64,000 nt of DNA from Macrothele yani. Lineage: Eukaryota > Arthropoda > Arachnida > Araneae > Macrothelidae. The DNA is taken from contig CM077027.1 of assembly GCA_039090855.1 (NCBI GenBank), positions 102,156,424 to 102,220,423 on the forward strand. Direction: 5' to 3'. Numbering within the stretch: position 1 is the stretch's first letter; every line of letters begins with the position of its first letter. Made by a program: the position numbers and the translations under genes. The notes below the pieces were generated by a model. It did not search any database, was not told the origin of the DNA, and saw only the letters and a list, made by a program, of their open reading frames with translations. Shown piece after piece: positions 47,380 through 58,807 of this stretch.

Positions 47380-48775
47380 CGAAGGGTCGCTGAAAAGTTA
47401 TCAGCCTAACTCACTTCCTGTAATTCTAGCATTATTTTGTCATTATTTTGTATAGTAAGGTACCAATTTTCAGACTAATAACTTTTTTTTGCATATGTTT
47501 GACGTCCTGTACTATATCATATCAACGCAAAATGTTGAATTTTCAAATGTGGGACTCCGGGCTGTTTCTAAAGGAGAGAACTGGAAAAGAAATCTAGAGT
47601 GTATGACGCAAACATTACGTGACAAGTGCCCTTCATATTCCACTGTGAAGAAATGGTGTGCCAAGTTTCAGCGTGGAGACTTTGAGACCGAAGATGTAGT
47701 AAGATCTGGAAGGCCTTCAACAGTGACAACACCCGAAATTGTTGATCGTGTTCATGACTTGATTTCGGCGAATCTCGGCTAAAACAATAGCTGAGACACT
47801 GGAGATATTCAGGGAACGTGTTGGGTTCACAATTCACGAGTACTTTTGATATGCAGAAGATATCAGCGAAGTGGGTGCCCAAATGATGGTTGAACGCTGA
47901 TGAGAAACTAAAATGAGTGGGCACTTCCAAATCGGTTTTGCATGCAGAATTTTGAGCGATCTGGTGATAATTTTCTGCAGCGACTTGTCACTGCTGACGA
48001 AACGTGGTTACATCACTACGATCCAGAGACGAAACAACAGCCCCTGCAGTGGCGGCACTTGGGTTCTTTTTTTTTATTGGAGGTTTAACGACCACCGTGA
48101 GCAACTCTATGGGCAATAATCAGTCGCCCGTCCCTAATTTAGGGTTACTGGTTCCAGAGAGAGAGAGAGAGAGCCAGTGCCGTAAGACAAACACAACATC
48201 CATGCCTCACCGGGATTCGAACCCGGACCCCTTTCAGACGAATGGTCAGAAGCCATCGCTTAGACCACTGCACCACAGGGGCGGCACACTCGAGTTCTCT
48301 ACGGCCAAAGAAATTCACGACTCAAAGGTCTGCAGGAAAGGTCATGGCAACGGGTTTTTGGGATTCGAAAAGCGTTTTACTGACTGACTATCTCCAAACG
48401 ATAAATGCTAAATACTATTCCAACTTGTTCTGCCGATTAAAGGATGCGTTGAAGGGAAAAAGCCGAGGAAAACTGCGGAAAGGTGTTCTCTTTTTGCAGA
48501 ACAATGCGCTAGCTGGCTCACAAGGCTGGCAAGACAATGGATGTTTTGAGGGATCTGGCCATCCACCCTACTCATCAGAACTTCCTCCATCGGACTATTT
48601 TCTGTTCCCAAACCTTAAAAAAAGTTTGAAAGGGAAGCATTTTTCGAATGGTTCGGAGGTGATACTGTATAAGCAGCAGAGTAGTATTTGAGTGATCAGA
48701 CTTCCGAATGTTTTTTGGAAGGGTTGAAGAAACTCCAGAAACGCTGTGTGAAGTGTGTTAGGCTATTCCACATAT
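47380..48775 (+). mobile_element. mariner element interrupted by a SINE
   Basis: Left end resembles mariner termini (ACGAAGGGTCGCTGAAAAGT at about 47381). The transposase runs from about 47560 with the HTH part CPSYSTVKKWCAKFQRGDFE and SGRPSTVTTPEIVDRVHDLI. The first catalytic motif TADETWLHHYDPETKQQ is at about 47991-48040. After the SINE come LRPKKFTTQRSAGKVMAT, the decayed second motif (LFLQNNALAGSQG, where QDNAPAH is usual) and PPSDYFLFPNLKKSLKGKHF. Several frameshifts; the right end is not clear. Confidence 0.88.
48068..48286 (-). mobile_element. tRNA-derived SINE (family A) inside mariner
   Basis: Tail as T run at about 48068-48076, AGGTTTAACGACCACCGTGA, a GA microsatellite at about 48156-48172, and tRNA-like head ending GGGGCGGCA (48286). 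Flanking CACTTGGGTTCT (48056-48067) and CACTCGAGTTCT (48287-48298) are a diverged 12-bp target duplication. Confidence 0.9.
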
Positions 48776-48949
48776 TCACCCAGGAGTTCAGGTTTCATGG
48801 CTCTAGCACATTTTCTTCTTGGTGAGTCAGAGAACTTATCAGCATCCCCTCGTAATTGTTACGAAATGAAGCGATACTGAATACCAATAAGCCACATCTG
48901 CGCCCACGTAAGGTTTTGCGTGATAGACCGACACGAGCATAAATGAGCT

Positions 48950-49300
48950 TCTCCCACGTAGAAAAACGATCACAGAGGACCAGTACTTCTCCAAGCTGCA
49001 ACGGTTTCAGGATGCACTGATTAGCGATAATACTACATAGGTTAATCGGGAAGGTGTGCTGTTGCTGCAGGACAACACCAGACTCGACATAGCGAACAGG
49101 CCACTGGAAACCATAAGGCGTCTTGGCTTGGAACGTACCACCCAGCATATATTCTGAGATATCTTCCTCTTGAATTACCAGTTTTTCCGTACATTAATTA
49201 GACAATCACCTTCAAGGACAGGAGTTTGAACGAACAAGCCCGAAAGGGTGGGTAGATATTGTAAAACGAGCATTGCCTGTTTCATGCTGATACTTCGGTT
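48950..49300 (+). pseudogene. Second mariner-like transposase remnant
   Basis: Translation around 49050-49135 gives LLLQDNTRLDIANRPLETIR RLG-like sequence, the second catalytic Asp region (QDNARPHxAN) of a mariner transposase, with weak similarity on either side. Heavily decayed; a separate copy from 47380-48775. Confidence 0.6.
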
Positions 49301-49319
49301 TTCTTTTCATGATCTGTCA

Positions 49320-50745
49320 AACGTTGGGCTCTATTTGACTATTTAAGTATGGCTTCGGAGTTTCAATTCTAAGTCAGGTCACTATGTAGACCTTTTCCTT
49401 GATTCATTGTGCTGTTTCAGTAGTCCCATATTGATATGTAAATAATTGTATTAATTGTAGCAATATTTCATGTAGCAGCTAAAAATGGTAAATAAATGAA
49501 AAATGAAATGAAATGCACCACCAGATTCCTTTTTTTTTTTTTTTTTTGCCGTCGAAGAACATTGTGTTTTACTATTGAAACATCCATAAACTGGTTTCCC
49601 GCTGGGAAAAGGTTGTGGTCACATACAGGAATTATTTTGCAGTGTAAAAATTAGTTGTGTGTGTTTTAACCCGTGCTCTGTTATCTGCGAGTCTTCTATA
49701 ACGGCACGAACTTGTTTGGTTACCCAATACAAAAATAAGATATCTAAAATGAGTGCTTGGAACTATTAATACACGTTGTTCCCTCTTTTGTTTTTTAATA
49801 ATACGGACGTGATGGTACATGCAGATATAAGATAAGATATAATTCAACTAACTAAATAATACAGGAATGGAAAAATAGGAATGCCACGCATCCAGACAAG
49901 ATTACAGAACTTAACTTTGCATCCATTTAGGTTGCAGAAGGTGAACGGAACCGTAACTGTGCTTCTGTCGGAAGTAGTTACAGCGGATGCGAAAAGTCCC
50001 GTGTTTCACAAGAACCATAGCGAACATGTACAGCACTGTAATTATACCTAAAGGGAAACATAACACCCAAGGGGTATCATCACAAGACAAGTGTATTCTT
50101 TAATTCTGCTACATCGCTTCTGTGCAGCAAATAGAATGCTTAATAATCCTTCTCTAACGCAACTGGAGTCACACGCCGGCACGTGGCAACTACTGCGTCA
50201 TCCTTTCATGTCTACCTGGGCGATTGCAAAATGTTGCTCAATATCTTACCAGTGTCGTCGTTCCTAACACCTTCGTTCAACGGTGACGTAAACGAAGAGT
50301 TGCTAGGAAAATTGTTTTGAGAATGTTATCACTTGACGTCCGAATGGTTTTGGTGGAAAATCAGTTTCGTTTTTCTGGTAATTATATAGCAGAGGGTCAA
50401 ATCTACTGAAAGTTTAGGGTAACTTGATCAGTCGCACATTCGTTACTGATCAACTTTGCGGGAACTGGATCAATTGGAGACATGACGCTGTCTGGAAGTC
50501 CGACTGTTCTAACAAAAGAAAAAGTATGCAACACTCCCGTCTGTGTCGTGAAAATTCCGAAAGCGTGTGTCCGTAAATTATTTTAGCAGTCTTACGCGGC
50601 TAATTAATAAGGAAAGCACTAGAAAAGATCAATCTATGTGCGAAAAAAACCGTAATTTTTTTTCTGTGAGATGGTGCCTATGGTTTTGACAACATTCAGA
50701 AGTCGCCCCACCTTTTTTGTTTAACCAGTGAAGCATGTATACATT
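49320..50745. other. MMP intron sequence, nothing recognised
   Basis: AT-rich; a T run at about 49529-49547. No gene or element ends. Confidence 0.4.
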
Positions 50746-50749
50746 TATC

Positions 50750-50965
50750 GGAGCACCGGTGGCGCATCTAAGCGATGTCTTCTGAGCATTCGTCCGAGAT
50801 GGGTACTGGTTCGAATCCCGGTGAGGCATGGATCTTTGTTTGTCCTACGGCCCTGGCTCTCTCCCTTCCCTGGAACCAATGGCCTTAAATTAGGGACGGG
50901 CGACTGCTTATAGCCCACTGAGTTGTTCACGGTGGTCGTTAAACACTCAATAATAATAATAAAAA
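50750..50965 (+). mobile_element. tRNA-derived SINE (family A)
   Basis: GAGCACCGGTGGCGCATCTA, B box GGTTCGAATCCC at about 50810, body TTAAATTAGGGACGGGCGAC, end GGTGGTCGTTAAACACTC and an AATAAT tail. Somewhat diverged; target duplication not clear. Ninety bases from the donor site of exon 51058-51262. Confidence 0.9.
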
Positions 50966-51057
50966 CATATATCAGAGTACAGCAACTAAAACTAGTGTAT
51001 ATGTGCTTCTGGCTCTCCCTGTACATTGCAAACTCAATAAGCATATAACAAACTTAC

Positions 51058-51262
51058 CTGAATATTGATCAATAGTCCATTTCTCTTCGTCGTCAAAATG
51101 AGCATCGCCACCATACTGCGGAAAGAAAGCATGAGCCAAGGTCCGGCCTGGTCCATCAAATGGTTCTCCGTCGCCATGTTCATTTTCTTCGAATCTGACA
51201 TCAATGTGTACTCTCCCACTCTTCCTGTGGATGAATTTCAATGCTGTCACATCACTCCATAC
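51058..51262 (-). CDS. Mmp: MMP exon: catalytic domain with Ca/Zn loops
   Basis: Encodes 68 codons from VWSDVTALKFIHRK to IDQYS. It contains the segment HGDGEPFDGPGRTLAHAFF, the conserved structural-zinc and calcium-binding loop of MMPs, then GGDAHFDDEEKWT. Acceptor GTTCGCAG|GTATGG, phase 0; donor TTCAG|GTAAGT, phase 1 (the split Gly codon continues in the exon at 45398-45556). The residues needed for the structural zinc look intact, so this copy appears functional rather than decayed. Confidence 0.95.
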
Positions 51263-51269
51263 CTGCGAA

Positions 51270-52165
51270 CAAAGGGAAAACGCTACAGATAGAAATAAAG
51301 CAATCACAACATGTAAATAAAAACGTTTATGTTGAAACGTTAACAACTTGAAAGAAAATACCATATTCACGTACCAGGAAGCCTCGTTCACATCACATAC
51401 AATCTGGTACCTCAGCTAAATCACCAACTGAAACTACATATTTACTAATTTCTTGGCCATTTCACTTCATTAATCATTCTTATTTAACGCGCAGCACTCT
51501 ACCATTCTTTTGGATTCTTTAGTGTAAATCTTCAAACGCTTTGCAAAACTACGAAGCGTTTGGTTCAACTTCTCTTCGAAGAGTTGAACCAAAAGAGTTT
51601 TTAAACTCATTTTCGAGATTTAAAATTCCGCCTGAGATCCAATACGTAGCAGCAGCTCGAATATTTTTGCATGCATTTAATGAGATATTCAAGTGAACTC
51701 ACAGGTATATGCACAAAAGTAACACGGAATTGATCAGAACAATTTTTAGATTTTATTCTTCCAATTCGGGAGCGGCCATAACTTTGTCATCCCTAATTAT
51801 AGTTTCGTGGCTGCAGGGAAAGGAAAAATAAACACACCATCTTATATTCTACCGTAAATTGTAAGCTTCGTAACACGTGAACCTAAGACAATCTTTTATA
51901 TCATCACAGAAGTAACTTGATAGACAAAGGACGTTAGATCTCTGAAAGGTTTGCCAAAAACAAACTTATTTCCAATTGTGTGTGTGTGTGAGTGAAAATT
52001 GAAAACGTTTCTACCAGCCTTGAGCTGGTGTAATGGATAAAAGCAACATAGCACGTGTTAGTTGTACCTGTGACTGAAGTACTGTTATCCGCCATGTTTT
52101 AATCACACCGCACTCGAAATATAAAATCATTTGCGCATCAGTCCTTTAGCCCATTACATACAGTA
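51270..52165. other. MMP intron sequence, nothing recognised
   Basis: AT-rich. A short inverted sequence at about 51565-51595 (TCTTCGAAGAG). A GT run at about 51978-51989. Confidence 0.4.
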
Positions 52166-52185
52166 TATACACTGAAAGAGCAAAT

Positions 52186-52400
52186 GCCGCCCCGGTGGCG
52201 CAGCGCTGGCCTCTGATCATTAGTCCGTAAGGGGTCCGGGTTCGAATCCCGGCCAGGCATGGATGTTGTGTTTGTCTTACGGCACTGGCTCTCTCCCTTC
52301 CCTGGAACCAGTGACCCTAAATTAGGGACGGGCGACTGCTTATAGCCCATTGAGTTGCTCACAGTGGTCGTTAAACCTCCAATTTAAAAAAAAAAAAAAA
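52186..52400 (+). mobile_element. tRNA-derived SINE (family A) inside Tc1 element
   Basis: GCCGCCCCGGTGGCGCAGCG, with about 12 bases of the A-box region deleted, B box GGTTCGAATCCC, body and A tail (about 52386-52403). AAAGAGCAAAT flanks both sides (52175-52185 and 52401-52411). The loss in the A box may make this copy transcriptionally weak. Confidence 0.94.
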
Positions 52401-52533
52401 AAAGAGCAAATTATTACGCGCACCCCGGTGAAAATACGCAAAACAGCAGGACAGCAGCAAATCGCGGTGTGCTGGAAAACCGGTTGGGGCTATAAATAGA
52501 GTGGGCCGGTACCCACAGGAATACATTCCGTCA

Positions 52534-53565
52534 ATGGGTCGAGGACGAAACGTAAGTGCGTTTGATCGAGGTCAAGACGTGGGAGCCAGGAAAGCCGGAT
52601 GTTCAATAAGCGCAACGGCAAAACCGATAGGAATTCAGCTACAAACCAGTGTGTATACCAGGAGTACGTGAAATCCGGCAAAACTGCTAAAAGTCGGATG
52701 AAATGTGGCCGTAAAAGTGTATTAGATGATCGAGCGTGCCGACGATTTGCTCGCATCGGACAGACGAATCAGAAGGCTTGTTTGCAACAAATTACGTCAC
52801 AGTTTAATGGAGTATCCACAAGCTAATGCTCAAAGACAATCCGTCGACACACGACCCAGCTCGGCTGGGGCAGTCAAACACCACATCGTGTCCCGATGTT
52901 AACGGCACAGCATTCCGTGATTCGGCTGCAGTTTGCAAAGGCCCATTGAAACTGGAGCATGGATGATTGGAAACGCGTCATATGGCCTGACGAATCTCGT
53001 TTCACACTGTATCGCGCCGATGGCAGGCAGCGTGTGAGGCGTAAACCACACGAAGCTATGGACCCCGCATGCCAAGTTGGGGTACTACAGGCCAGTGGAG
53101 GCGGTGTAACTGTTTGGACAGCTTTCACGTGGTCCGGCTTGGTGTCTTCTGTCAACAGTTCCAGCTATGTGCAGTTCCTGACCGACCATCTCCACCCTTT
53201 CATTAAGTGCCTCTGTCCGAACCAAGTTCTGATCTTTCAACTGGACAACGTTCCACCCCATCGGTTCCGGCTAGCGACCGACTGGCTCCAGTAGTACAGC
53301 AGTGAGCTTACCACGCTCGCATGGGCCCCTTTGCTCACCGGACATCAACCCCATAGAGAATTTATGGGGCATATTGGAACGAGCTGTTCGTCATCAACCA
53401 TCCCCACCTACATCTCTGTCTGCTCTACGCCAAGCACTCTCAGATTGTTGGTCAGCGATACCTAAGTCTGTGTTTCGGAACCTCATTGCGTCCGTACCAC
53501 GACATTTGGATGCTATCCTGCATGAAAAAAAGTGGTGCCACACGCTATTAGGTGGGTGTACGTAA
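52534..53565 (+). pseudogene. Tc1-type transposase, frameshifted
   Basis: Starts MGRGRNVSAFDRGQ (52534). Frames shift near 52590 and 52830. Then MDDWKRVIWPDESRFTLYRA (first Asp), LIFQLDNVPPHRFR (second Asp), a stop near 53292, and SPDINPIENLWGILER (catalytic Glu) through EKKWCHTLLGGCT. Spacing between second Asp and Glu is about 36, like the elements at 32846 and 60764, but the sequence is a different subfamily. Confidence 0.88.
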
Positions 53566-53583
53566 TAATTTGCACTTTCAGTA

Positions 53584-54868
53584 CTGTAAAAAATAAGTGG
53601 TGTGAATTCACGGAAATTTTTTGAAAATAACTTGCAGCAAAGTTACCGATAGGTGTCTGTCTTTTTCAGAAATTTCTGTTTTTCAAAGTGGCCGCTTATT
53701 TTAACTTCCATATTTTCACAGATTTTCCGTAGACAGAAATTCCGTTATTTCAGAACATTCCAGGTTTTTCCGTATTTAAACTGAAATTCCGCAAAATCGA
53801 CGACGCTGTTCTTTTCAGCCTTTACCCATATAATGCTTCCGCTGAGTCAGGATCGAACCCCCGACGTTGGAGCCGGCTCAATAGGTAACTAGCGCCTTTA
53901 ACAACTGAGCTACAAACGCTCGGCGATCAGCATCACGTACATCATAAATTGAATTCGGGGCCGATGAAATTTTGTTTTTTGTCACTAATGCGAGTAATTT
54001 AGTCATTTTATTTTCTGTTGGAGCTTATTATTTTTCTGAATACGTTTGTAATATATTTTTTTTTCTGTAGGAGGACTTTTCATAAACTAAGCATTTTTCA
54101 TCCTGATTTTTCGAAGTAACAAAATGGTTTGCAACTTGATTTTTTTAAACTGACAATGACTTTCAGTTACCTTTAGAAAAGATGAAATGTACTTTTTTAT
54201 AGTATTATTTATATTGACGGTAAAATGCACACACAAACTAAATATAAAATTTATTCTTGATAGCTATAATAGCTTTGTCTTAAGTTGTCCAAAGCCTGAC
54301 ACATAGACATCGAATAATCAATCATCTGTACAATAAGTAGCCGGTTTCTTACAGTAACACAATGGTGCATCAAATAGGGGAAAGAAGAAGAAATATCCTA
54401 TGCCACAATTAAAAAAATCAATGCGATATGCTATCCACAATATCCGATCTCGCTACGGAACTTCAAAATTTGAGAGACGATTGAAATTTAAAAGTTAATC
54501 AAACCTCAAGTATTCTCAGGAATCGCTCTTATTACCGGTAATTTCTCGTTCTACGGATACCGAAAAAGTGAGAACGGAGATTTTCCGTTAATATACGAAA
54601 GGAATTGCGGGCAGGTTTCTGAAAATTCAGAATTTTTCGTTAACACATCTCTAAAACGGTAATTTACCGTCAATATAAGAAACAAACTGCGGAAAGGTTT
54701 CTGAAAATTCAGAATTTTCCCGTAGTACGAAAAATGCGTGAAATTCAGGTTTCCTTCCGTCATTTCACGGAAAAGGTTGTATCAGAAATATGCTTCGATA
54801 CAACCTGTTTATACACGAAAGAAATGACGAAAAGTTGCCCGTGAATTTCAGAATTTTTTTTTACAGTG
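53584..54868. mobile_element. Inverted-repeat element with CTGTAAAAAA ends
   Basis: Left end CTGTAAAAAATAAGTGG (53584) and right end TTTTTTTTACAGTG (54868) are inverted. GTGAATTCACGG near the left and CCGTGAATTTCAG near the right extend the symmetry. The interior has recurring TTTCTGAAAATTCAGAATTT segments (about 54617 and 54700) and CGGAAA/TTTCCG motifs in both orientations. Non-coding. It abuts the Tc1 element ending at 53582-53583, sharing the TA. Confidence 0.65.
53835..53925 (-). repeat. tRNA-like sequence (SINE head or tRNA pseudogene)
   Basis: Minus strand reads GTAGCTCAGTTGTTAAAGGC (A box) and GGGGGTTCGATCCTGAC (B box), about 50 bases apart. A good match to a tRNA body, but the ends do not form a clean acceptor stem. 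Located inside the inverted-repeat element 53584-54868. Confidence 0.65.
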
Positions 54869-54884
54869 AGTGTATATCATTATC

Positions 54885-55262
54885 ATCATTGTCAACCATT
54901 ATAATCCACTGCTGGATGAAGGTCTCCCCAAGTTTCTTCCACAACGGTCTGTCTTGAGCCTGTCTCCTCCATGTCACTCAGGCATGCTTTCGAATTTATC
55001 CACAAATGTCCCACGTGGTCTTCTGGGTCTTTTTCTGCCCCTTGGTATCCAGTTTAAAATTTTGGTTGCCTATCAGCGGTCCGTTCTTGTGGAAATATGT
55101 CCAGGCCATTGCCATTTCAGGTATTTTACGCTGATCATGATGTCTTCCACCAGTTCCTTTTCTTATCCTTCCCGGTTACGCCAAGCATGCACTTCCTCAC
55201 GCTTCTTTCAGATCTCTGCAGCCCCTGCATGTCATTTTTAGTTAAGATCCACGAACTATGTA
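54885..55262 (-). mobile_element. RTE retrotransposon 3' end, minus copy
   Basis: Begins (plus view) ATCATTATCATCATTGTCAA and follows the 3' end of the RTE family at 56768 onward (CCACTGCTGGATGAAGGTCT). Diverged and 5' truncated. Confidence 0.88.
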
Positions 55263-55277
55263 AGAACTGGAGATATG

Positions 55278-55440
55278 TACATATAAGATCCAGCAGAAGA
55301 CCACCTGGGAGGTGGGTGGATGAAATTCGAAAGCATGTTGGAGTGACCTCGAGGAAGCTGGCTCAAGACACACCGTGGAAGAAACTTGAGAAGACCAAGT
55401 AGTGGATTGATAATGGGTAAGATGATATATGTATAAAAAT
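55278..55440 (+). mobile_element. RTE retrotransposon 3' end, plus copy
   Basis: AGAAGACCACCTGGGAGGTG, GTGGATTGATAATGGGTAAG and a GATGATATAT tail: a short RTE 3' end, inverted relative to the copy ending at 55262, arranged head to head. It lies 96 bp from MMP exon 55537-55640. Confidence 0.85.
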
Positions 55441-55536
55441 ACAGTTTATCCGCATATGAGTTTAGAAAATTAGTTCAGTGCTGACAGTATATGACAGTAT
55501 ATAGTGCTGACAGTATATAGTAAAAATAAAAATTAC

Positions 55537-55640
55537 CTTAAATGCTCTTTCAATTTCCTTGTCCACTTTAGTTCTGTCTTTTAGACGACTTGGGTATTTG
55601 CTGATGCGATATGTCAGGTCCGTAACTCGCCACTTACTGC
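55537..55640 (-). CDS. Mmp: MMP exon: start of catalytic domain
   Basis: Encodes 34 complete codons beginning GSKWRVTDLTYRISKYPSRL and ending ERAFK. This is the conserved first strand and helix of the MMP catalytic domain, just after the activation cleavage site. The acceptor is TTTCTGCAG before base 55640 (reading the minus strand), with a split Gly codon (phase 1). The donor is AAG|GTAATT at 55537/55536, phase 0, matching the next exon. Upstream propeptide exons were not located. Confidence 0.92.
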
Positions 55641-55644
55641 CTGC

Positions 55645-56765
55645 AGAAAGAGACAGATAAATGAACGTATTGGTGGAAGAACAAATAAAAAACAAACATG
55701 TGAACGGCAAAATGTAACATAACAAATAAAATAAAAAAACAGTCAGCCCTATTACCAAAATGCCTTTAAAGCCTCAAAACAGTACACAATATGTTACAGG
55801 TGTATATATTTCCGTAAAGAACGAAACTAAACTGAGAGTATAAAACAAAGAAAACAGCGTCTGGACGAAATGCTTCCGCGTGTTGAGATACAAGCATTCA
55901 CCAGTAGCGAAAATTAAATATCAGATGAAACAGAACGTCAAACACAAATCATTTAGCAATCTGTTAAATGCAAGTGAGCACAGAATAACGAACATGATCA
56001 GAAAGCATACACAAATAAAAGTAATGAGATTGAATTTAGAACGTAATCTTTCAAATAAAACTGAAAGCTAACTTACGAAACTTTATAACCAAGTAGGCGC
56101 CGCAAAGTAATATTATCCTAACTTAAAGCACAATGAGAGTGCCCATCACCAGAACTCACCTAGGAGTGTAATGATAAACACAGAATTTCTGCCTATAATG
56201 AGTCCAGAACGGGTGGATAAATCAACTTCAAAATCTGTTATTAGGTGTCTTACTATACCTAATCAAAATGAAAAATTTCATTTGAAATGTTCTAGTAAAT
56301 TTTAAGAATGTAAGACTGGAACTGATGAAAAACACAGAGTGGCAACCATAGCAGATATGTTGAAAGCACTTTCGAAAATCCTTGAATTTTGGTGAGTTCT
56401 GATACCAACATTTTTTTAAACTGATACTGTAGCAGAGAAAAAGCCAATTTTAGCCCCTTTTCAGCAACTACTAGTCCTATAGAAGTCAAATCTAGCCTGG
56501 TTGACGACGCTATCGTTGATAACCGAGCAAAACTGTAGCTCAAAAGATTTTAAATTCGCCAAGTTATTGTATAAAAACGTTAAATCTTTAAATAAGTTGG
56601 GAATGGGTATGTGACTCAATTTCAAATTTTGTGTACAAGATAATAAGTATGCAAAATTTCATTCGAAACGCTCCGATGGATTTTGAGGCACAGGTACCCA
56701 ATTTTGTCATTTGTTTTGTGGGAGATTTTTCGAGGGGTGTTATTATTATATTATATTTACCGCAT
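55645..56765. other. MMP intron sequence, nothing recognised
   Basis: Intron upstream (5') of the first visible exon. I looked for a cysteine-switch exon here and on to 64000 on the minus strand and did not find one. Confidence 0.45.
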
Positions 56766-57031
56766 TTATATATCATCATCATCATCATCATTGTCAACCA
56801 TTATCAATCCACTGCTGGACGAAGGTCTCCCCAAGTTTCCTCCACAACGGTATGTCTTGTGCCAGTCTCCTCCATGTCACTCCCGCATACTTTCGAATTT
56901 CATCCACCCATCTTCCATGTGGTCTTCTTCTGGGTCTTTTCCTGTCCCTTGGAATCCAATCTAAAATTTCGGCTGTCCATCGATGGTCTGTTCTTCTGGC
57001 AGTATGTCCAGCCCATTGCCATTTCAGGGAT

Positions 57032-58807
57032 TTAACTCTGATCATGATGTCTTCCACTCTTGTCATTTTTCGGATCCACGAGTGAGTTCCTCTTCTTATC
57101 TCTCCTGGTTACACCAAGTATGCACTTCTCCATGCTGCTTTGAGTTGTCTGCAGCCTTTGTATGTCTCTTTTAGTTAAGGTCCACGTCTCTGCACCATAC
57201 GTAAGCACTGGAAGGATGCATTGATCAAACACTTTTCTTTTAAGACATAATGGCATATTGCTCTTGAAAATTATGCTGTTTCTTCCAAAAGCTCTCCAGG
57301 CAAGTTTTGTACGCCGAATAATTTCTTCACCAATGTGACCCTCACTTGATATCTGCTGTCCAAGATAAACGTACGTGTCTGTTATCTCCAGCTTTTCTCC
57401 ATCAATCGATAAATCTTCATTTCTTGTAAAAGCATTGTACATCACTTTTGTCTCCTGAAAGTTCATTTTTAATCCCACTTCTCTACTCTTGTCAGCAAGT
57501 TCCTGGATCATACTCTGTAGCTCTGATGGGGTAGTTGCAAAAATGACTATGTCATCAGCAAAACAAAGGTGGGTTAGATAATCTCCATTAATCTTTATCC
57601 CTTTGTTTTCCCAGTTCAGTGATTGAAAGACATTTTCCAATGGGGCATTAAAGAGCTTCGGAGGTATGGTGTCACCTTGTCTCACTCCTTTTCCAATTTT
57701 TATGTGTGTTGTATTTTCAAACAGCCGAATCTTTGCACTTGCATTTTCATAGATGTTATTAATAATATTAATGTATGCATCTTCAATAACGCAGGATTTC
57801 AGAACCATTGCAACTGCTGATGGTTTCACCGAATCAAAGGCTTTTTCATAATCGATAAAAGCCATGCACAATGGAAGCTCATATTCCCTCGCTCTTTCAA
57901 TTAGTTCTCTCAGTACGTGGATATGATCTATTGTGCTGTAGCCACTCCTGAATCCAGCTTGTTCTCTCGGTTGAGCCATGTCCAGTGTCACCTTCAAGCG
58001 GTGTGAAAGAACTTTAGTGAAGATTTTATAAACCACTGATAGGAGGCTGATAGGTCTGTAGTTCCTGAGATCCTCAATGTCACCTTTTTTATGTAGCAAG
58101 ATCATTGTAGCGTTGTTCCAATCCTCAGGAATTTTCCCTTCATTAAGGCATCGAGTGAAAATTTGGGCGAGTACTGTTTCGATTTCTCCACTTGCTTCTT
58201 GTATGATGTCTATAGTAATTCCATCTTCTCCTGGAGCTTTTCCCCGCTTCATGTTCTTGATTGCATGTGCAACTTCTGCTGGAAGGACTGGAAGAACTCT
58301 GGTACTGGTACCTTTCATGATGTCTGGAGTACATGTATCATCCCTTTCATATAATTTGGAGTAGAAATCTTTCACTCTTGTCATAATTTCGCCTCTATTT
58401 CTTGTTACAGAACCATCTTCTTTTCTCAGTGCCATAATCTGTTTTTTCCCCTTACTGAGATGTCCCTTTGCTATCTTTAGGCTTTGGTTGTTTTCAATTG
58501 CTTTCCTTACTAGTTCACAGTTGAATTTCCTTACGTCTTCAGTGATACTTTTTCGTACTGTCTTGCATAGCTCTATATATTCCACTTTGGAAGTCACATC
58601 TTCTTTAGTTGTCCTCATCACTCTTCTTTTTTGCATCAACATTTTGGTTTTTCCTGATAATTTGTTCACATGCAATTTGTTCTTAGACCCAGCTAATTTT
58701 GTTGCTGTTTCGATAAGAGCTTTGGTTACTTTTCTGTTAACTTCAGAAATATCCACTTCTTCCGATGTTAGGCCTTCTAAAGCAGAGAATCTGTTCTTCA
58801 GTTCCAA
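57032..58807 (-). pseudogene. RTE reverse transcriptase domain
   Basis: 591-codon frame with reverse transcriptase blocks: NYRPISLLSVVYKIFTKVLS, EQAGFRSGYSTIDHI, AFIDYEKAFDSV, GVRQGDTIPPKLFN, catalytic LCFADDIVIF, and LTYGAETWT. Near 57080 a 4-base duplication (ACTC) shifts the frame; the true C-terminus (RVEDIMIRVKSLKWQWAGHT to FVQQWIDNG) continues in another frame to 56794. Two frameshifts in an otherwise complete element indicate recent inactivation. Confidence 0.92.

Larger units (their letters stand above)
52170..53582 (+). mobile_element. Tc1-type DD36E-like element interrupted by a SINE
   Basis: Left end CACTGAAAGAGCAAAT (52170, continuing after the SINE as TATTACGCGCACCC) and right end inverse of ACTGAAAGTGCAAATTATTA (about 53583) form the inverted repeats. 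A SINE sits 15 bp inside the left end. About 1.2 kb without the SINE. Confidence 0.9.

Noticed and set aside
53835..53925. Functional tRNA gene
   Set aside because: No clean acceptor stem pairing; lies inside an inverted-repeat element. Kept as tRNA-like only.
56683..57085. His/Ile-rich plus-strand frames
   Set aside because: They translate the ATC repeats that are the complement of the RTE GAT-rich tail; shadows of the minus-strand element.
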